Positions 1 to 13,230 are shown, counted from the first letter of the stretch. The stretch is 64,000 nt of DNA from Hoplostethus atlanticus (GCA_034670405.1 JAXDDX010000116.1:620001-684000), one strand, 5' to 3'. A program made the numbers and translations. Notes: generated by a model from the letters alone, not told the origin.

Positions 1-2424
1 AGGGTGAGAGGAAGCGATAAGGTGGGAGGGGGTGTGGAAGCAATTCCTTGCACACCTCTCAGTCATAAATATGGAAAAGGAACAGCGAGGCTCAGCCAAC
101 CCTCCTACGAGCGGCATGTTATCCTGCTTCCCTGCCAGAGTGGATAGAGCCTCTAGCCAAGAGAGATGGACAGACAAATGGATGAATGGTTATACTGATA
201 GATAGATGTACAGACAGACAGATAGATGATGGAGAGATGGATAAACTGACAAAACGCTTCACAAAAGTCATAGTTTGGGAAAATATCTGAGTTTGCGTTC
301 TTAGTTTTTAGTTTTTAGTTCAGCGGGGAGGGAAATGCTTGTGCATTTTCTGAATTTGCTTGCTTGTGGAAGCCATAAGGCCTTTTAAACTGCTGTTAAA
401 ATGCTTTTCCGTTTCACATATGGGGGTGATTTTGGCGAGCTGGGTTTGAAGACAAACTCGGGATAAGAATTGTATTTGTTTGAGTTTCAATGTTTTAGTG
501 TCACATTGAGCTAAATGCTTTTCACAGGACCGCTGGTCTATGAGGTGACACACAAAACGGGGTAAAGCCTTTTTGCTGAGCCAGTTATTTTGGGATATCC
601 ACAGTATGCCCATTGTATAAGTGTTTTTCTTAATTCAGAAAGAAACATTTCCAAAATATTGACACTCCGCCTACCCAAATATACTTAGTTATACTTTATT
701 ATGATAATGAACTCTTGACTTATTCTGTGCTTGCTTAATTCTAGTTATAATCGGCACTGATAGATTTCCTTTGCAGAAAAAAAAGGTCACGTGTCCCCTG
801 GTTTACATTTATTCTGCAAGCTTTCTGGAGACAGATGGCATTTATAAATTTGTATCTCTTGGGGCTCAAGTCATTTTCGCCCGTTTATAAACACTGCCTC
901 CGAATGGTTTAGTTATCAGGATGAGGTTTTCAAAACACCAGCCATGATTAAACTGAAAGTCACCGTATTTCTGAACTAGTCAGAATACAGACATTTCACT
1001 TCTCTATACCTGGAAGCTATCAAACTTCACCACAATTTATTAAAAAAACCCAGTTTTTCTACAAATCACGTATGTTCTTTATTAAGCAGCATCTAATTGA
1101 TACCATAAAGTAAAAGCAAGAGGAAGGGAAGGAACATTTTAGTGGTTTAATACAAATGGATTTCATTGGTCATGCATTTGTTGCTCAAGAACAACAAAAC
1201 GTGACAGAGGATAACACAGAATTGTCTGATTACAGAAAAAGCCGTGACTGCTTCGGCACGGAAGACAAAGAAAAGGTGAATTCTAACGTCGACGTTAAAG
1301 GTGTCCGTCTTCTCCTCAGTCGATTTCCATCCACGGACAGAATCAGTGGCTGTTTGACATGCAGCGTTCCGCCGTTATTAGATAGGATGGCACGGATGGA
1401 TGTGTACGGGTAGATAAGCAGATGGACAGATAGGATAGCTTGCCGTGTAGGCGAGCTGTAAGGTGATGCAGGTCTTGTATGTTAAAGAGGTGGAGAGGTG
1501 ACATGGTGACATGTGTCTCATTATCACTGTACGTCTGCCAACCAAATGCTCTTTGGACCTCTCTCTCCTCTCCTCTCCTCTCCTCTCCTCTGATTTTTTT
1601 TCTGTTTTTATGCTGCTTAGAATTAGGAGCCGTGTTTGTATAAATGTGAGTGTTCATTTTTGTGTTTCAGCACAACAGTTGTATATGGTGTCTGTGGTTA
1701 GAACAATATGAATGAATGAAAAATGGGATCCGGTCCAGTCGCTGTGCCGCACCCCTGTCTTTATAGCCACTTAAGCAAGCTAGCCACATCGTAGAGATAG
1801 TCATAAAAACATACTAATTAAAGGAAATATCCACCATAAAACTCTGTTGAAAAGCTATCTGTGATGTTCCTGTTTGGTGGTGTATTTTTATTCCTGTTGA
1901 TAACTTTTGATGTCAGTCCCTCAGAATTGAAGAGAAAGTGTTTGGAGAAAGGGGCATCTTTTACACGACTGCCAACTTTTGCTCTCTTGCCATTACTATC
2001 TTTATCACTATTATTGTTATGGCTCTCTCCACCACTGACATGCAACAAGGTAGACGAGGCAGGTTGAGGGAAATAGGAGGCAACAAAAAAGTAAATGACA
2101 CTTACGCTACTGCCAATCGAGGTTGCGTCAGCACATTGTCTAATTCTGGCAGTAGCATGCTCCAGTGACATGGACTTCACCAACGTGCCGATCCTCCCCA
2201 CTTCAATCTGGCTTCATAGCATCATAGGTCTCATAAGTCCAGTGAGTTCCTTTTAGAGCCAAAATGTAGTCAGGCTTAAATATAAGGGGACCAAATATTG
2301 AATTGTGTTTGATGCATTTATCTTTCAAACTCTTGTCACATAGATGACATATATCTGTTTTTTTTTGGTAGTGATCCCCTAGTTGTCTATGCAAAGCCCT
2401 TAACCTGAATGTATCCTAATAAGA
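1..2424. other. non-coding stretch, nothing recognised
   Basis: AT-rich with a degenerate GATA/GACA run at 195-245 and the pentamer tract at 1561. Frames up to 127 codons show no known motif. A scrap near 1715-1760 (GATCCGGTCCAGTCGCTGTG) recurs at 52077, so it is dispersed repeat. Confidence 0.6.
1561..1591. repeat. (TCTCC)n microsatellite
   Basis: About six copies of the pentamer CTCTC/TCTCC. Confidence 0.9.
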
Positions 2425-2592
2425 CATTGGTTTCAGTGGAGAGATTTAGTGTCCCTAAATGCTTTTAAATGCTCTTTTTATGTATTCTTGGTCAAATTTA
2501 AAGATATTAAATATCAGCCATCAGCAGCTTCAATCCAAAAATATAGGTATCAGTATCGGCCTTCAAAAGCCCCTATCGGTCAAGCCGTAACT
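2425..2592 (+). mobile_element. dispersed TATCGG-family element, copy 1
   Basis: Shares with the copies at 46.9 and 61 kb the order TTTAGTGTCCC, AAATTTAAAGATATT, CAGCTTCAATCCAAAAATAT, TCAGTATCGGCCTTCAAAAG and a terminal CCTATCGGTCAAGCC. Non-coding; probably a non-autonomous element. Confidence 0.65.
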
Positions 2593-2599
2593 TAAACCC

Positions 2600-3545
2600 C
2601 AGTATACACACACATGTTAACAATAGCATCCAGAATTGATTTAACAATCCAGTTGATTTGGCCGGGGGTGTCCTGCTGTTATTACGGAGAAGTCGGTTTT
2701 TCCATCTGAAGAGCGGTTTGGGGGTAAATAGTTGTTGATCCATCGTCATGGAGTAGATTTGGCTGTTGACATGAATTAGTGAGTAAATATGATTCCCTCT
2801 CTGCACTCTAAAAGCTCTTCTACTGATTAGTGAGCGAGTGGGGGAGAGATATAGAGCGAGCGGGGGGGTTGGGCGTGGAGAGAGAGATTTGTTTATCAAA
2901 CACTTTTTCCCTCAAATCTGATTAGCTCAATGTCACATTGAAGAGTTGGACCTCTCCAGTCACTCTCTCGCTGATGTGTGTGTGTGTGTGTATGCAGTCA
3001 TTTGCCTTTCTGAGTTTTTATTTGATCAGTATAAATCCTTTCCTTACCTTATGTCTCTCACTGTCTCTTTTTTTCTCTAATTGTATGTCAGTGTCTGATT
3101 TTTGTTTTCTCTCTCTCACACTCTTTGCCACACCCCGTTTCTCTTGTCAGTCTGAGCAGCATTACACAAACTCTTGAGCCAAAATGGCTGCCCTTTGCCC
3201 TGGCGTGGAGAGAACTGGCTGCGTCTCACGCCCCGTCAAGTAGTAGAGGTGGACACGATCTCGATCTCTTCATAAGTATTCAACCTTGACATAGCAAGCA
3301 AGCGCAGACTCAAACAACATAGAAATTCATGAAAAAATGAAATATTCATACACATTCATTACTGACCTTACAAAGAGGAAACTGGACACATGCTACTCCA
3401 GCACCGGGCCAAATTTCATCTTCTTCCTACCCTCTCTGTCTCAATCCCATTTCCTCCCTTCCCTCCCAATTTCCTTTTTTTACTCTTCATAAAGCATCTT
3501 TTAAATCAGTAGTGATCACTCATATTCTCTAGGGCTGTAACAAAT
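2600..3545. other. non-coding stretch, CT-rich
   Basis: GT and CT-rich low-complexity sequence (2975-3130) with no exon-like segment. Confidence 0.6.
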
Positions 3546-3549
3546 AAAA

Positions 3550-4310
3550 CCAGGGCAGGGAAACATTTTCGTCCACGCACCGCAGGAACTGGGAGGGGGG
3601 AGAATTGTTTGAATTTATTGCCGTTCTACCAACTGAGATGTGCTCTATTTTCGTGAATCAACGGCGCATGGTGCAGCAAAGTGCAGTCATAGTTGCGCGG
3701 CAGGAGCGCACAGGGCGCGGACACTGATATTGGGTAATTTTGCAGGGCAGAGGCGCACAACGCACCTGTGGCACAGTGGGAAACGGGGCTGGATTAGGAG
3801 GAATACATTATCAACAGGTGCGGCGAGCCTCCGACTCAAGTCAGCTTTCCCTTTAAAAGCAGTGCGCTCTCCAACCCCAGCCCTCTGACAGTTTGGTGAT
3901 GGAGGAGTCCGCAGCAGTTCTCCCACAAAAGCTTCTCCCAAGAGGAAACTAATGTCCTTGTGTGGGAGGTGCAGAATCGCCGCAAGCTAATATATGGCCC
4001 AGATAACCAATCAGTAAGCTTTATATGAAGAAAAAAACTTTTAAGGGGATTTTGAAATTCTCTTCAATGTTGTTCTCCGTGCATCGTGGTGCATGCTGAG
4101 CGTTCTATCTTGGATGACGATCGTTCACGCCACTACCACGTGCATTTATGAGGTTGGTAAAGCTGAATAGGATCTGTTAATGTGCGCAGGTAAAGCGCAT
4201 AGTGCACCGCCTCTCCCACTTAGGTGCAGTCAGCGCCATCTGCCATTTGCCGTCAGAAAGAAAAAGAGCCCCGGGTGTTAAATCAGCCGTACCACCGGCA
4301 GTGAGAGTTC
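3550..4310. promoter_or_regulatory. CpG-rich patch in a CpG-poor neighbourhood
   Basis: CpG dinucleotides cluster here (for example 3663-3725, with repeated GCGC and GGCGC), unlike the AT-rich flanks. It contains a CCAAT motif (near 4008) and TATATGG (3991). It may be a promoter-proximal island for the candidate exon at 4550, or a CpG-rich dispersed repeat. I cannot tell which. Confidence 0.3.
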
Positions 4311-4549
4311 TGATTTTTCATAAAAGACCAATATCGGCCCTGCAAATTGGTCTAGCCATAGAGATGCCTGCTCCCACGTGGCTTTTGTTGCTAAATTGTA
4401 CAAAATTGTGCTTGTGTAACAACTCGTCCTAATTCAGATCAAAGCAAAGGGGTTTGAAAATGCTGCCACTGTTACTTCCTCGGCGGTAATTGTGCTGGTC
4501 ATCTTTGTTTCTGTCTGCTAAATAATATCCATTTCCTTTCTCCCTCTAG

Positions 4550-4624
4550 TCTTGGAAGCAGAGGGAAAGCTAGGAGACGGCGGCAGACCACTCCGATTCA
4601 ACTACTAGACCACTCAAGAAGTTG
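4550..4624 (+). other. candidate non-coding (5' UTR) exon
   Basis: A 75-bp segment preceded by a strong acceptor (CCTTTCTCCCTCTAG, ending 4549) and followed by a consensus donor (GTTG|GTAGGT at 4625). It is purine-rich and distinct from its pyrimidine-rich flanks, and follows the CpG-rich patch at 3550-4310. It has no coding potential. It could be an upstream leader exon of tenm3, about 31 kb before the ATG, or a chance match to splice signals. Confidence 0.3.
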
Positions 4625-5089
4625 GTAGGTTGCGCTCAACCCCTCTGACTTTCTCTCTGTATTTCAACCTCCCCCTGTTTCAGTGTCTTTTCTTTTTCTC
4701 ACTGCATCTCTGTTGAGTGTTGCCTGTCTGTCGTGAGTTTCTCCCTATTTAGAGCAGCTCTCTCTACACTGCTCTTTTTTTTTGGGGTGAAATTGTTCTT
4801 TATCCCTCTCTCTCTCTCAATCTCTCTTTAAAGAGTGGGAAGATTAGCACCAATTTGTCTTGATTAGGTTTCTGTTCTCGCAGTTGGTGGCAAAAAAAGA
4901 CAAAAACCCGCTCTGCAATTTGAACACGTGCAGGGAACAAGTGATTGTGATGAATAAGAAGCGAGCGGGAAAAAATGAGAGAGAAAAAAAATGAACAAGT
5001 GAAGGAATGAATTGCCAATTTCTGTTCTCGTCAAGTGCCTTTGGAAGGCAGCTCTTGAGGAAAATCTGTTTCCATTGAAGGGCGTTGAC

Positions 5090-5093
<4 letters not shown>

Positions 5094-5130
<37 letters not shown>
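5094..5130. repeat. (GT)n microsatellite
   Basis: About 18 uninterrupted TG units. Confidence 0.95.
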
Positions 5131-5665
5131 CCAGCAGAAGCCTGATTGTTCATAGGATTTTTTTTTCCTACTTCCATAATGATAAATATGGGATTCCAAT
5201 AACAGTTTGCAGTTATCATTTGTGATTATCATTTTTATTTCCAAAACGCTTGTTTCCAAGTGCTCTGCCTGTTCACTCTTTTGACAAAATTCAATCATGT
5301 CATATGATTTGTAAAATTATGGTCCACAAATTAATTCTATGGTTTTCAAAACTGTCAACTCTCAGCTCTCAGCTATAAATTGCTTGACATTCTGGGTGCA
5401 TTGGTAGATTTCCCGACAGGTACTGAGTCAAGCATGATTGACTCTGCACCTTTGGGAGACGGAGGTGCGAGCTTCATAGGGCAAACTCGGTGCCTAAACT
5501 CGACACCAGATTGTGAAAGCGCCGCAGGGCAAAGCAGTAACAGTTCTATGATGGCGAGCTTTTTATAGGGGGTCTTCATTGATTGAGCCCTTTTTCACAC
5601 ACCGCCGTGGTCTTAAATTAGGTCAGTCAGACAGGTTGAGACACTTCACTCTATACAGTAGTTAT

Positions 5666-8425
5666 ACACTATCAACCTACATCACTCCTCTATAGTTGTA
5701 ACTATCAACCTACATCACTCCTCTGTAGTTGAACACTATCAACCTACATCACTCCTCTGTAGTTGAACACTATCAACCTACATCACTCCTCTATAGTTGA
5801 ACACTATCAACCTACATCACTCCTCTGTAGTTGAACACTATCAACCTACATCACTCCTCTGTAGTTGAACACTATCAACCTACATCACTCCTCTATAGTT
5901 GAACGCTATCAACCTACATCCCTCCTCTATAGCTGAACGCTATCAACCTACATCACTCCTCTATAGTTGTAACTATCAACCTACATCACTCCTCTGTAGT
6001 TGAACACTATCAACCTACATCACTCCTCTATAGTTGAACACTATCAACCTACATCACTCCTCTGTAGTTGAACACTATCAACCTACATCACTCCTCTGTA
6101 GTTGAACACTATCAACCTACATCACTCCTCTATAGTTGAACGCTATCAACCTACATCACTCCTCTATAGCTGAACGCTATCAACCTACATCACTCCTCTG
6201 TAGTTGAACACTATCAAACTACATCACTTCTCTATAGTTGTCCACTATCAACCTACATCACTCCTCTGTAGTTGAACACTATCAACCTACATCACTCCTC
6301 TATAGTTGTAACTATCAAACTACATCACTCCTCTATAGTTGAACACTATCAACCTACATCACTCCTCTGTAGTTGAACACTATCAACCTACATCACTCCT
6401 CTGTAGTTGGACACTATCAACCTACATCACTCCTCTATAGTTGTAACTATCAAACTACATCACTCCTCTATAGTTGAACACTATCAACCTACATCACTCC
6501 TCTGTAGTTGAACACTATCAACCTACATCACTCCTCTGTAGTTGAATGCTATCAAACTACATCACTTCTCTATAGTTGTAACTATCAAACTACATCACTC
6601 CTCTATAGTTGAACACTATCAACCTACATCACTCCTCTGTAGTTGAACGCTATCAAACTACATCACTTCTCTATAGTTGAACACTATCAACCTACATCAC
6701 TCCTCTATAGTTGAACACTATCAACCTACATCACTCCTCTGTAGTTGAACACTATCAACCTACATCACTCCTCTGTAGTTGAACACTATCAAACTACATC
6801 ACTTCTCTATAGTTGTCCACTATCAAACTACATCACTCCTCTATAGTTGAACACTATCAACCTACATCACTCCTCTATAGTTTTAACTATCAAACTACAT
6901 CACTCCTCTATAGTTGAACACTATCAACCTACATCACTCCTCTGTAGTTGAACACTATCAACCTACATCACTCCTCTGTAGTTGAACACTATCAACCTAC
7001 ATCCCTCCTCTATAGCTGAACGCTATCAACCTACATCACTCCTCTATAGTTGTAACTATCAACCTACATCACTCCTCTGTAGTTGAACACTATCAACCTA
7101 CATCACTCCTCTGTAGTTGAACACTATCAACCTACATCACTCCTCTGTAGTTGAACACTATCAACCTACATCACTCCTCTGTAGTTGAACGCTATCAACC
7201 TACATCACTCCTCTATAGTTGAACGCTATCAACCTACATCACTCCTCTATAGCTGAACGCTATCAACCTACATCACTCCTCTGTAGTTGAACGCTATCAA
7301 ACTACATCACTTCTCTATAGTTGTCCACTATCAACCTACATCACTCCTCTGTAGTTGAACACTATCAACCTACATCACTCCTCTATAGTTGTAACTATCA
7401 AACTACATCACTCCTCTATAGTTGAACACTATCAACCTACATCACTCCTCTGTAGTTGAACACTATCAACCTACTTCACTCCTCTGTAGTTGAACACTAT
7501 CAACCTACATCACTCCTCTATAGTTGTAACTATCAAACTACATCACTCCTCTATAGTTGAACACTATCAACCTACATCACTCCTCTGTAGTTGAACACTA
7601 TCAACCTACATCACTCCTCTGTAGTTGAATGCTATCAAACTACATCACTTCTCTATAGTTGTAACTATCAAACTACATCACTCTATAGTTGAACACTATC
7701 AACCTACATCACTCCTCTATAGTTGTAACTATCAAACTACATCACTCCTCTATAGTTGAACACTATCAACCTACATCACTCCTCTGTAGTTGAACACTAT
7801 CAACCTACATCACTCCTCTGTAGTTGAACGCTATCAAACTACATCACTTCTCTGTAGTTGAACACTATCAACCTACATCACTCCTCTGTAGTTGAACGCT
7901 ATCAAACTACATCACTTCTCTATAGTTGAACACTATCAACCTACATCACTCCTCTATAGTTGAACACTATCAACCTACATCACTCCTCTGTAGTTGAACA
8001 CTATCAAACTACATCACTTCTCTATAGTTGTCCACTATCAAACTACATCACTCCTCTATAGTTGAACACTATCAACCTACATCACTCCTCTATAGTTTTA
8101 ACTATCAAACTACATCACTCCTCTATAGTTGAACACTATCAACCTACATCACTACGCTGTAGTTGAACACTATCAACCTACATCACTCCTCTATAGTTGA
8201 ACACTATCAACCTACATCACTCCTCTATAGTTTGAACTATCAAACTACATCCCTCCTCTGTAGTTGAACACTATCAACCTACATCACTACGCTGTAGTTG
8301 AACACTATCAACCTACATCACTCCTCTATAGTTGAACACTATCAACCTACATCACTCCTCTATAGTTGAACACTATCAACCTACATCACTCCGCTGTAGT
8401 TGAACACTATCAACCTACATCACTC
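5666..8425. repeat. 34-bp minisatellite array, about 80 copies
   Basis: A tandem array with a 34-bp unit; 5701-5734 is a typical copy. Shorter variants carry TTGTAACTATCAAAC instead of TTGAACACTATCAACC. Other variants carry AGCTGAACGC, TTGTCCAC, GAATGC, ATCCCTCC or CTACGCTG. The unit is not a multiple of three and carries stops, so it is not coding. Variant order repeats about 1,083 bp apart, showing a larger nested repeat. Each unit has near-complementary arms (GTAGTTGA and TCAACCTAC) around ACACTA. Confidence 0.97.
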
Positions 8426-9140
8426 ATGGAAAGGTTAAAGCAAAAAAACATCTTTTGAGAGGCAAATCAAGACATCATGGCCTTTTAATAGAGATGGATA
8501 TTTCATAGAACCACAGAAGCAGCGATGGAGGAAGACATTAGAGTGTAGGTAAAGATTTTGATGTGATTCAGGTATTTTTCTCTCCTTGTACTCAGAAATG
8601 TATTCCCTAAAAATCATTATTCTGGTGTGTGTGTGGGGGGTGGGGTTGGGGTTAAAATTCCCTCTTACCAAATGTCTGCAGTAAAGTGAAGAACGCCTCT
8701 CTCTCTATCTCTCTAGTCTCTGTTGATCTTTTCAGCGGAGATAAGAGCATAAGGCCTCTGCTAAAGTAAACACACACCATTACTCTGTTTCTCTCCACCC
8801 CCCACACACACAGACACACACACTAGTGGCAGCAGGGCTGGTCAGGGTTATCCAATAAAGCTGTAGCCTAAACAGAGAGAGTGGGACAGGAAGGGAAAAG
8901 AGAGGCAAAGTGGTCGAAAAAAAGGGAATGACTTTAAATTTGTTTACTTGCTGTCAAGTTCAGATGAGGAATACATATTGACGTGCAGATGAGTGTATAG
9001 ATACATAAAGAGAGTACATGTTCCACATTGTAGCCCACTGATCCACTTACAGCAGCCCGCCACAAGAAATAGGCTAATCCATTATAAAACCCAGTCACTT
9101 TTTCACCAACTGTCACAAAGAGGTGTATATTTCATCATTG

Positions 9141-9274
9141 TGCAGCTCAGTCGGTAGAGCATGAGACTCTCAGTCTCAGGGTCGTGTGTTTGATTCCCCA
9201 CATAGTGTCAAGTACCTTTGTACGTCGCTTTGGATAAAAGCGGCTGCTAAATGACTGTAATCATAAAGTAAATG
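9141..9274 (+). mobile_element. tRNA-Lys-derived SINE
   Basis: The head (9141-9208) resembles a tRNA-Lys gene: GCTCAGTCGGTAGAGCATGA (A box), AGACTC and TCTCAGGGTCGTG, then GTTTGATTCCC (B box). The tail TCGCTTTGGATAAAAGCGGC followed by TGCTAAATGACTGTAAT is the LINE-derived 3' end shared by many fish SINEs. The anticodon region is altered (CTCAGTC), so it is not a working tRNA. Confidence 0.85.
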
Positions 9275-9757
9275 TCTGCATCAAATGTATTATATCAGTC
9301 AGTTTTGTTCAAGGCCTTTATTAATTTATTCCTCTCAATCTTCAGCAGGTAGTTAATGTTGAAATGTGAAAAAAAGCAAAAAAAAACATGCGGCTGTATG
9401 TAGTGTATAATTCAGTTGCTTTGTTCTGAAACACTCTCTGGCTCATTAAGCTGTGACCTCTCAGGCATTAGGGACTTACTGCAGTACTACACGTCATTAA
9501 TTACACAGAGAAATAATGGCGCTCACACACACCAACATACGCCCACACATGCATACATGGACACACACGGAAGGACACACACACGCTCGCATAAATACAG
9601 ATGCATGCTGAAATACACTCACACTAGCACACGCTATAAATGGTCACTTTATTATTTATTATTATTTTTTAATTTGTCAAAACAAATTTAGTTTTTAAAA
9701 AAAATTAGAATAAATCAAGCCTATGGATTAAGGATCACATGAATTCGACTGCAGTTG

Positions 9758-9880
9758 TATAGTGCACAATCGCTACTGGCTTTTATTTTGAAAGTGCACA
9801 GCCTCTACTGTCTTTACTATGAAAGAACACAACCTCTACTGTCTTTACTATGAAAGTACACAACCTCTACTGTCTTTACA
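9758..9880 (+). repeat. short tandem array of a 31-bp unit (about four copies)
   Basis: Units contain CCTCTACTGTCTTTACTATG and GAAAGTGCACA, repeated at 31-bp spacing. A reverse-complement copy lies at 22445-22503. Probably an internal part of a dispersed element. Confidence 0.8.
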
Positions 9881-11090
9881 CAACTTAACTGTGAACGTCA
9901 GGTGTTTTGTAATCGGAAAAATTGTCTCAAAATAACACAATGAGGTTCACTCCACAATTGGCCAAACCACAATGAACTTTGGCAAATAAAGTTTTTGATC
10001 AACTTGTTTTGGTGAGTAGGTTGATTGCAGTTTTATTTCTGCATGTTCAGTATTCATTGATTTCACTATAGAGCTTTGACAATGATTGAACCGTGCACTA
10101 AACATGCACTATGCGATTCAAGTGTCAGCTACCACCATAGTGACACACTGGGGTGAGCTCAACGGGTGAATGATAAGATAGTCAGACAGCTTATCTGATA
10201 ACAAATTCCAATAAATAGGTTGCAGATGATATTTGACTGTTGATATAGTTTTATCTGTGGCATAATGTCCTATTTCCAGGTTTATGGTACAGTAAGTGTG
10301 TTTGTGTAATAAGCCCACATACCCTCAATGGCTCTCAGTGTGACACAACCCACAACCATTTACTGAATTAATGGTGTCACCGACAACACTGTGTGTGTGT
10401 GTGCACGCGTGTGTGCGTGTTTGTTTGTTTGTCATTGCATACACTTGCATGTGTGTGTTCATTGCGATAAGGGCAGTTTAAATGTTAAATGTTCCTGAAG
10501 TGGCTGCACTGTCATCTTCACTGTAACTAAATCATTTTGCAATCTCTCTCTATGGCATACACTGGCAATTGTGTGTGTGTATGTGTGTGTGTGTGTGTGT
10601 TGTGTTGTGTTTGATATGGCCGGTACTAATATCATTTTGTGCGTGCACATTAAAACCATGCAGTTCCCTCTCTCTCTCTCTCTTTCTCAATCACCCTTTT
10701 CTCTCTCTCTCTCGATCTATCTCCCTTACTCTTATCGCTAATATATCAATCTAATCCAAGGAGTTGTATCAGATTTAATCCTAATCTCAATCCTCCCTCT
10801 CTTTAACTGTCACACAACATTTATTGTCTCCCTTAATCCCTCTATATGTAGAAAGGGAGAGAGAGAAGGGAGTGATAGATGGAGAGAAAAAGGAAGGAGG
10901 GGGAAAGACGGAGAGAAAGAGTTTCTGAGGATCAGCAAGACACAGGGACACGATTGTGAAAGAAATGTCGGGAAATGAGGCAGTACACACACAGACACTG
11001 TAGACTCAGTAATCCATAACTATGGCAATAAAGAGTATGTATTGACCTTGTCGCAACTACATGGTTTTCTAGTCAATAACAACCCTGTGT

Positions 11091-11091
<1 letters not shown>

Positions 11092-11134
<43 letters not shown>
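11092..11134. repeat. (CA)n microsatellite
   Basis: About 21 CA units. Confidence 0.95.
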
Positions 11135-11137
<3 letters not shown>

Positions 11138-11639
11138 GGCTGTTGTTAGCTTGTAAGGGGTTCAGAATTGCTGGTCCTCTCTATTATAAACTATTTGACA
11201 GCAGGTGACATGATATTATGGTGAAAATATTCCGCTAACTCTAGCACTTAAAAACACATGGAAATTGTCCGCCCACATCATACTGGTTTTTAGAGTCGAC
11301 CCCACAGGGCAAAAATCTATGTTTATTTTCTCAGGGGCCAGAAACCAAGCTGTTTCGTTCTCAAACTGCGGCGGGAACGTTCCCCCCATAGTGAGGATGA
11401 TGGCGAGACTCTCTCTCTCCAGAGCCTCCGGTGTCCACTTCACTGTATCCTATCAGCCGCGGACTGTGCCCAGTTATGTCGGTGTCCAGTTGATGTTTTT
11501 GGTCTGCTTCGTTTGTGTCTTTGCCATTAGTCACACGTGATATTTCACAATTTGGGTTAACAAGGCGCCCATCTGTTTTTTTTTTGGGGGGGGGGGCGCG
11601 ATTGCCATTATCAATTCTGTAACAGCATAACTGGCCGAC

Positions 11640-11953
11640 CACGGATCCGATTAGCAAGTTTCAACAGATTGTTCATATGGCTGCATGACATTGCTGCCTA
11701 ACCACCAACTATAGTTTATATCCAAACATAATTATTACATGTTAGTTATTACATGTTATTACATGTTACATGAAAAAGGTTTTCATTGAGGCAGCACAGT
11801 CTGTGCCTTCTAATCATATAATAAACATATGTTTTATAAACAATAATAATAATTTTGATGCCTTTGTGATGCGGCAGTTGAAACAGCACAGCTCTATTCA
11901 GAACAACTATCGACTGATTATAATTAGTGGCCGATTGATCTGCGCTATCCCTA
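11640..11953 (+). mobile_element. hAT-like non-autonomous element, copy A
   Basis: CAACAGATTGTTCATATGGC, then TGCATGACATT and CTATAGTTTATATCC, is shared with 14090-14155. The right end, GGCCGATTGATCTGCGCTAT then CCCTA, resembles the inverse of the TAGGGATGCACC left end of copy B. Confidence 0.5.
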
Positions 11954-12784
11954 ATTTTGTTGACTTTTTGAAGATTGAGGCGTCACAGAAATGAAATCCA
12001 GCAGGTCTCTCATAGAAACCCGGAACCTTTTTGAATCAGACATCAAGACCAAAAAAAAGAGAAGAGAAAGAAAGTGAGACGTTGGTTTCCCACGTAATGG
12101 AAATTTTAACTGCACTGCCTCATTCATAGGGGACAACTTATTTTCCGCGGCCTTGTTTTCCCCCGTGTGTTGGGAATAAGGTTGATATCCGTGTCACAGC
12201 TTTGTGTTTCTCTGTCGGGTGTTATTCCACCTCCTCTCATCCATGACTGCGGTGACATCAGCTCCGCATCCACATATAGCCTCCAGCCAGGTACTCGTGG
12301 AGTACCACTTGATTCATTTAACACAGTTATCAAAGTTATCAATTCTAAACCATTTTCACAGTCCGTCGCAAGCAGAGACAGACGTACATGTTACATATAT
12401 GTTACAGCTGGCCGTCGAACATGACAGGTTAACAACAGTGCAAAATAGACTTGGTCCGCATGGTTGGATGGGAGTCTGTGATCGGAGGAATCGGACGGTG
12501 CCCTGTGTTTTTCCTGCTTTGTTCCACCTCTTTGGTTGTACCTGATGTAACCGAGGTCAGATGCTCCGTCTCCATCCAAACTGTGTTTCTCTGCTCAGGT
12601 CTGCTTTTGTTGTCCGTCTCTTGCCACCCATGACCACGCTGGGATTGGCTGTATGTGAACCTGTTCAAAACAATGTAAAGCTAGGATTATATACTATTTT
12701 GTTGACCATGGTCACTGTGTGTGGTAGGAATTGAAAAAGAAGGTAGATACAAAAAGAAAAAACTTTTTGTATCAGCAGGGGGGG

Positions 12785-13125
12785 AGTGGGGTCCATTGAA
12801 CCCAACTAGAGGGAAGATTGGGCCTATTGAACCCAAATAGATGGGGGATTGGGTCCATTGAACCCAACTAGAAGGGATAGTGGGTACGTTGAACTCAACT
12901 AAACCCAACTAGATGGGAGAAGAGAACCAGGGAGCACAACTAGAGGGGGGACAGGTCCGTAAACCCATCTAGAAAGGAGAGTGGGTCCATCAAAGCCAAG
13001 TAGAGAGGAAAGTGGGTCCAATCAACCCAAATAAAAAGTAGTGAGTCTAGTAAACCCAACTAGAGGGGAGAGCAGACTCATTGAAACCAATAACAGGGGC
13101 AAGTGGGGTCCAGTAAAACCAACAG
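12785..13125. repeat. degenerate 31-bp minisatellite
   Basis: About eleven diverged units starting near GGGTCCATTGAACCCAACTA; the first unit starts recur at 12791, 12822, 12853 and 12884, a 31-bp period. Units become more diverged to the right. Each has GGGT and ACCC arms around CCATTGA. Single copies of the same motif recur at 13805, 14705, 14801, 16172 and 16250. Confidence 0.85.
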
Positions 13126-13164
13126 AGATGCAAGCGAGCTCCAGTGAAGAGGTGCAACTTATTT

Positions 13165-13167
13165 ACC

Positions 13168-13212
<45 letters not shown>

Positions 13213-13230
13213 TCTCTTTCTCTCTCTCTA
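13165..13230. repeat. (CT)n microsatellite
   Basis: CT-rich tract with a pure core of about 20 units, immediately right of the 31-bp minisatellite. Confidence 0.95.

Noticed and set aside
5666..8425. CRISPR-like array
   Set aside because: Regular 34-bp units but no unique spacers; the repeats are contiguous and the DNA is a vertebrate genome.
9141..9208. Functional tRNA-Lys gene
   Set aside because: The anticodon loop and 3' acceptor half are altered and a SINE tail follows directly.
11216..11657. Frames on both strands at 11.2-11.6 kb as a gene
   Set aside because: Opposed overlapping short frames without motifs, ending in a poly-T/poly-G run.
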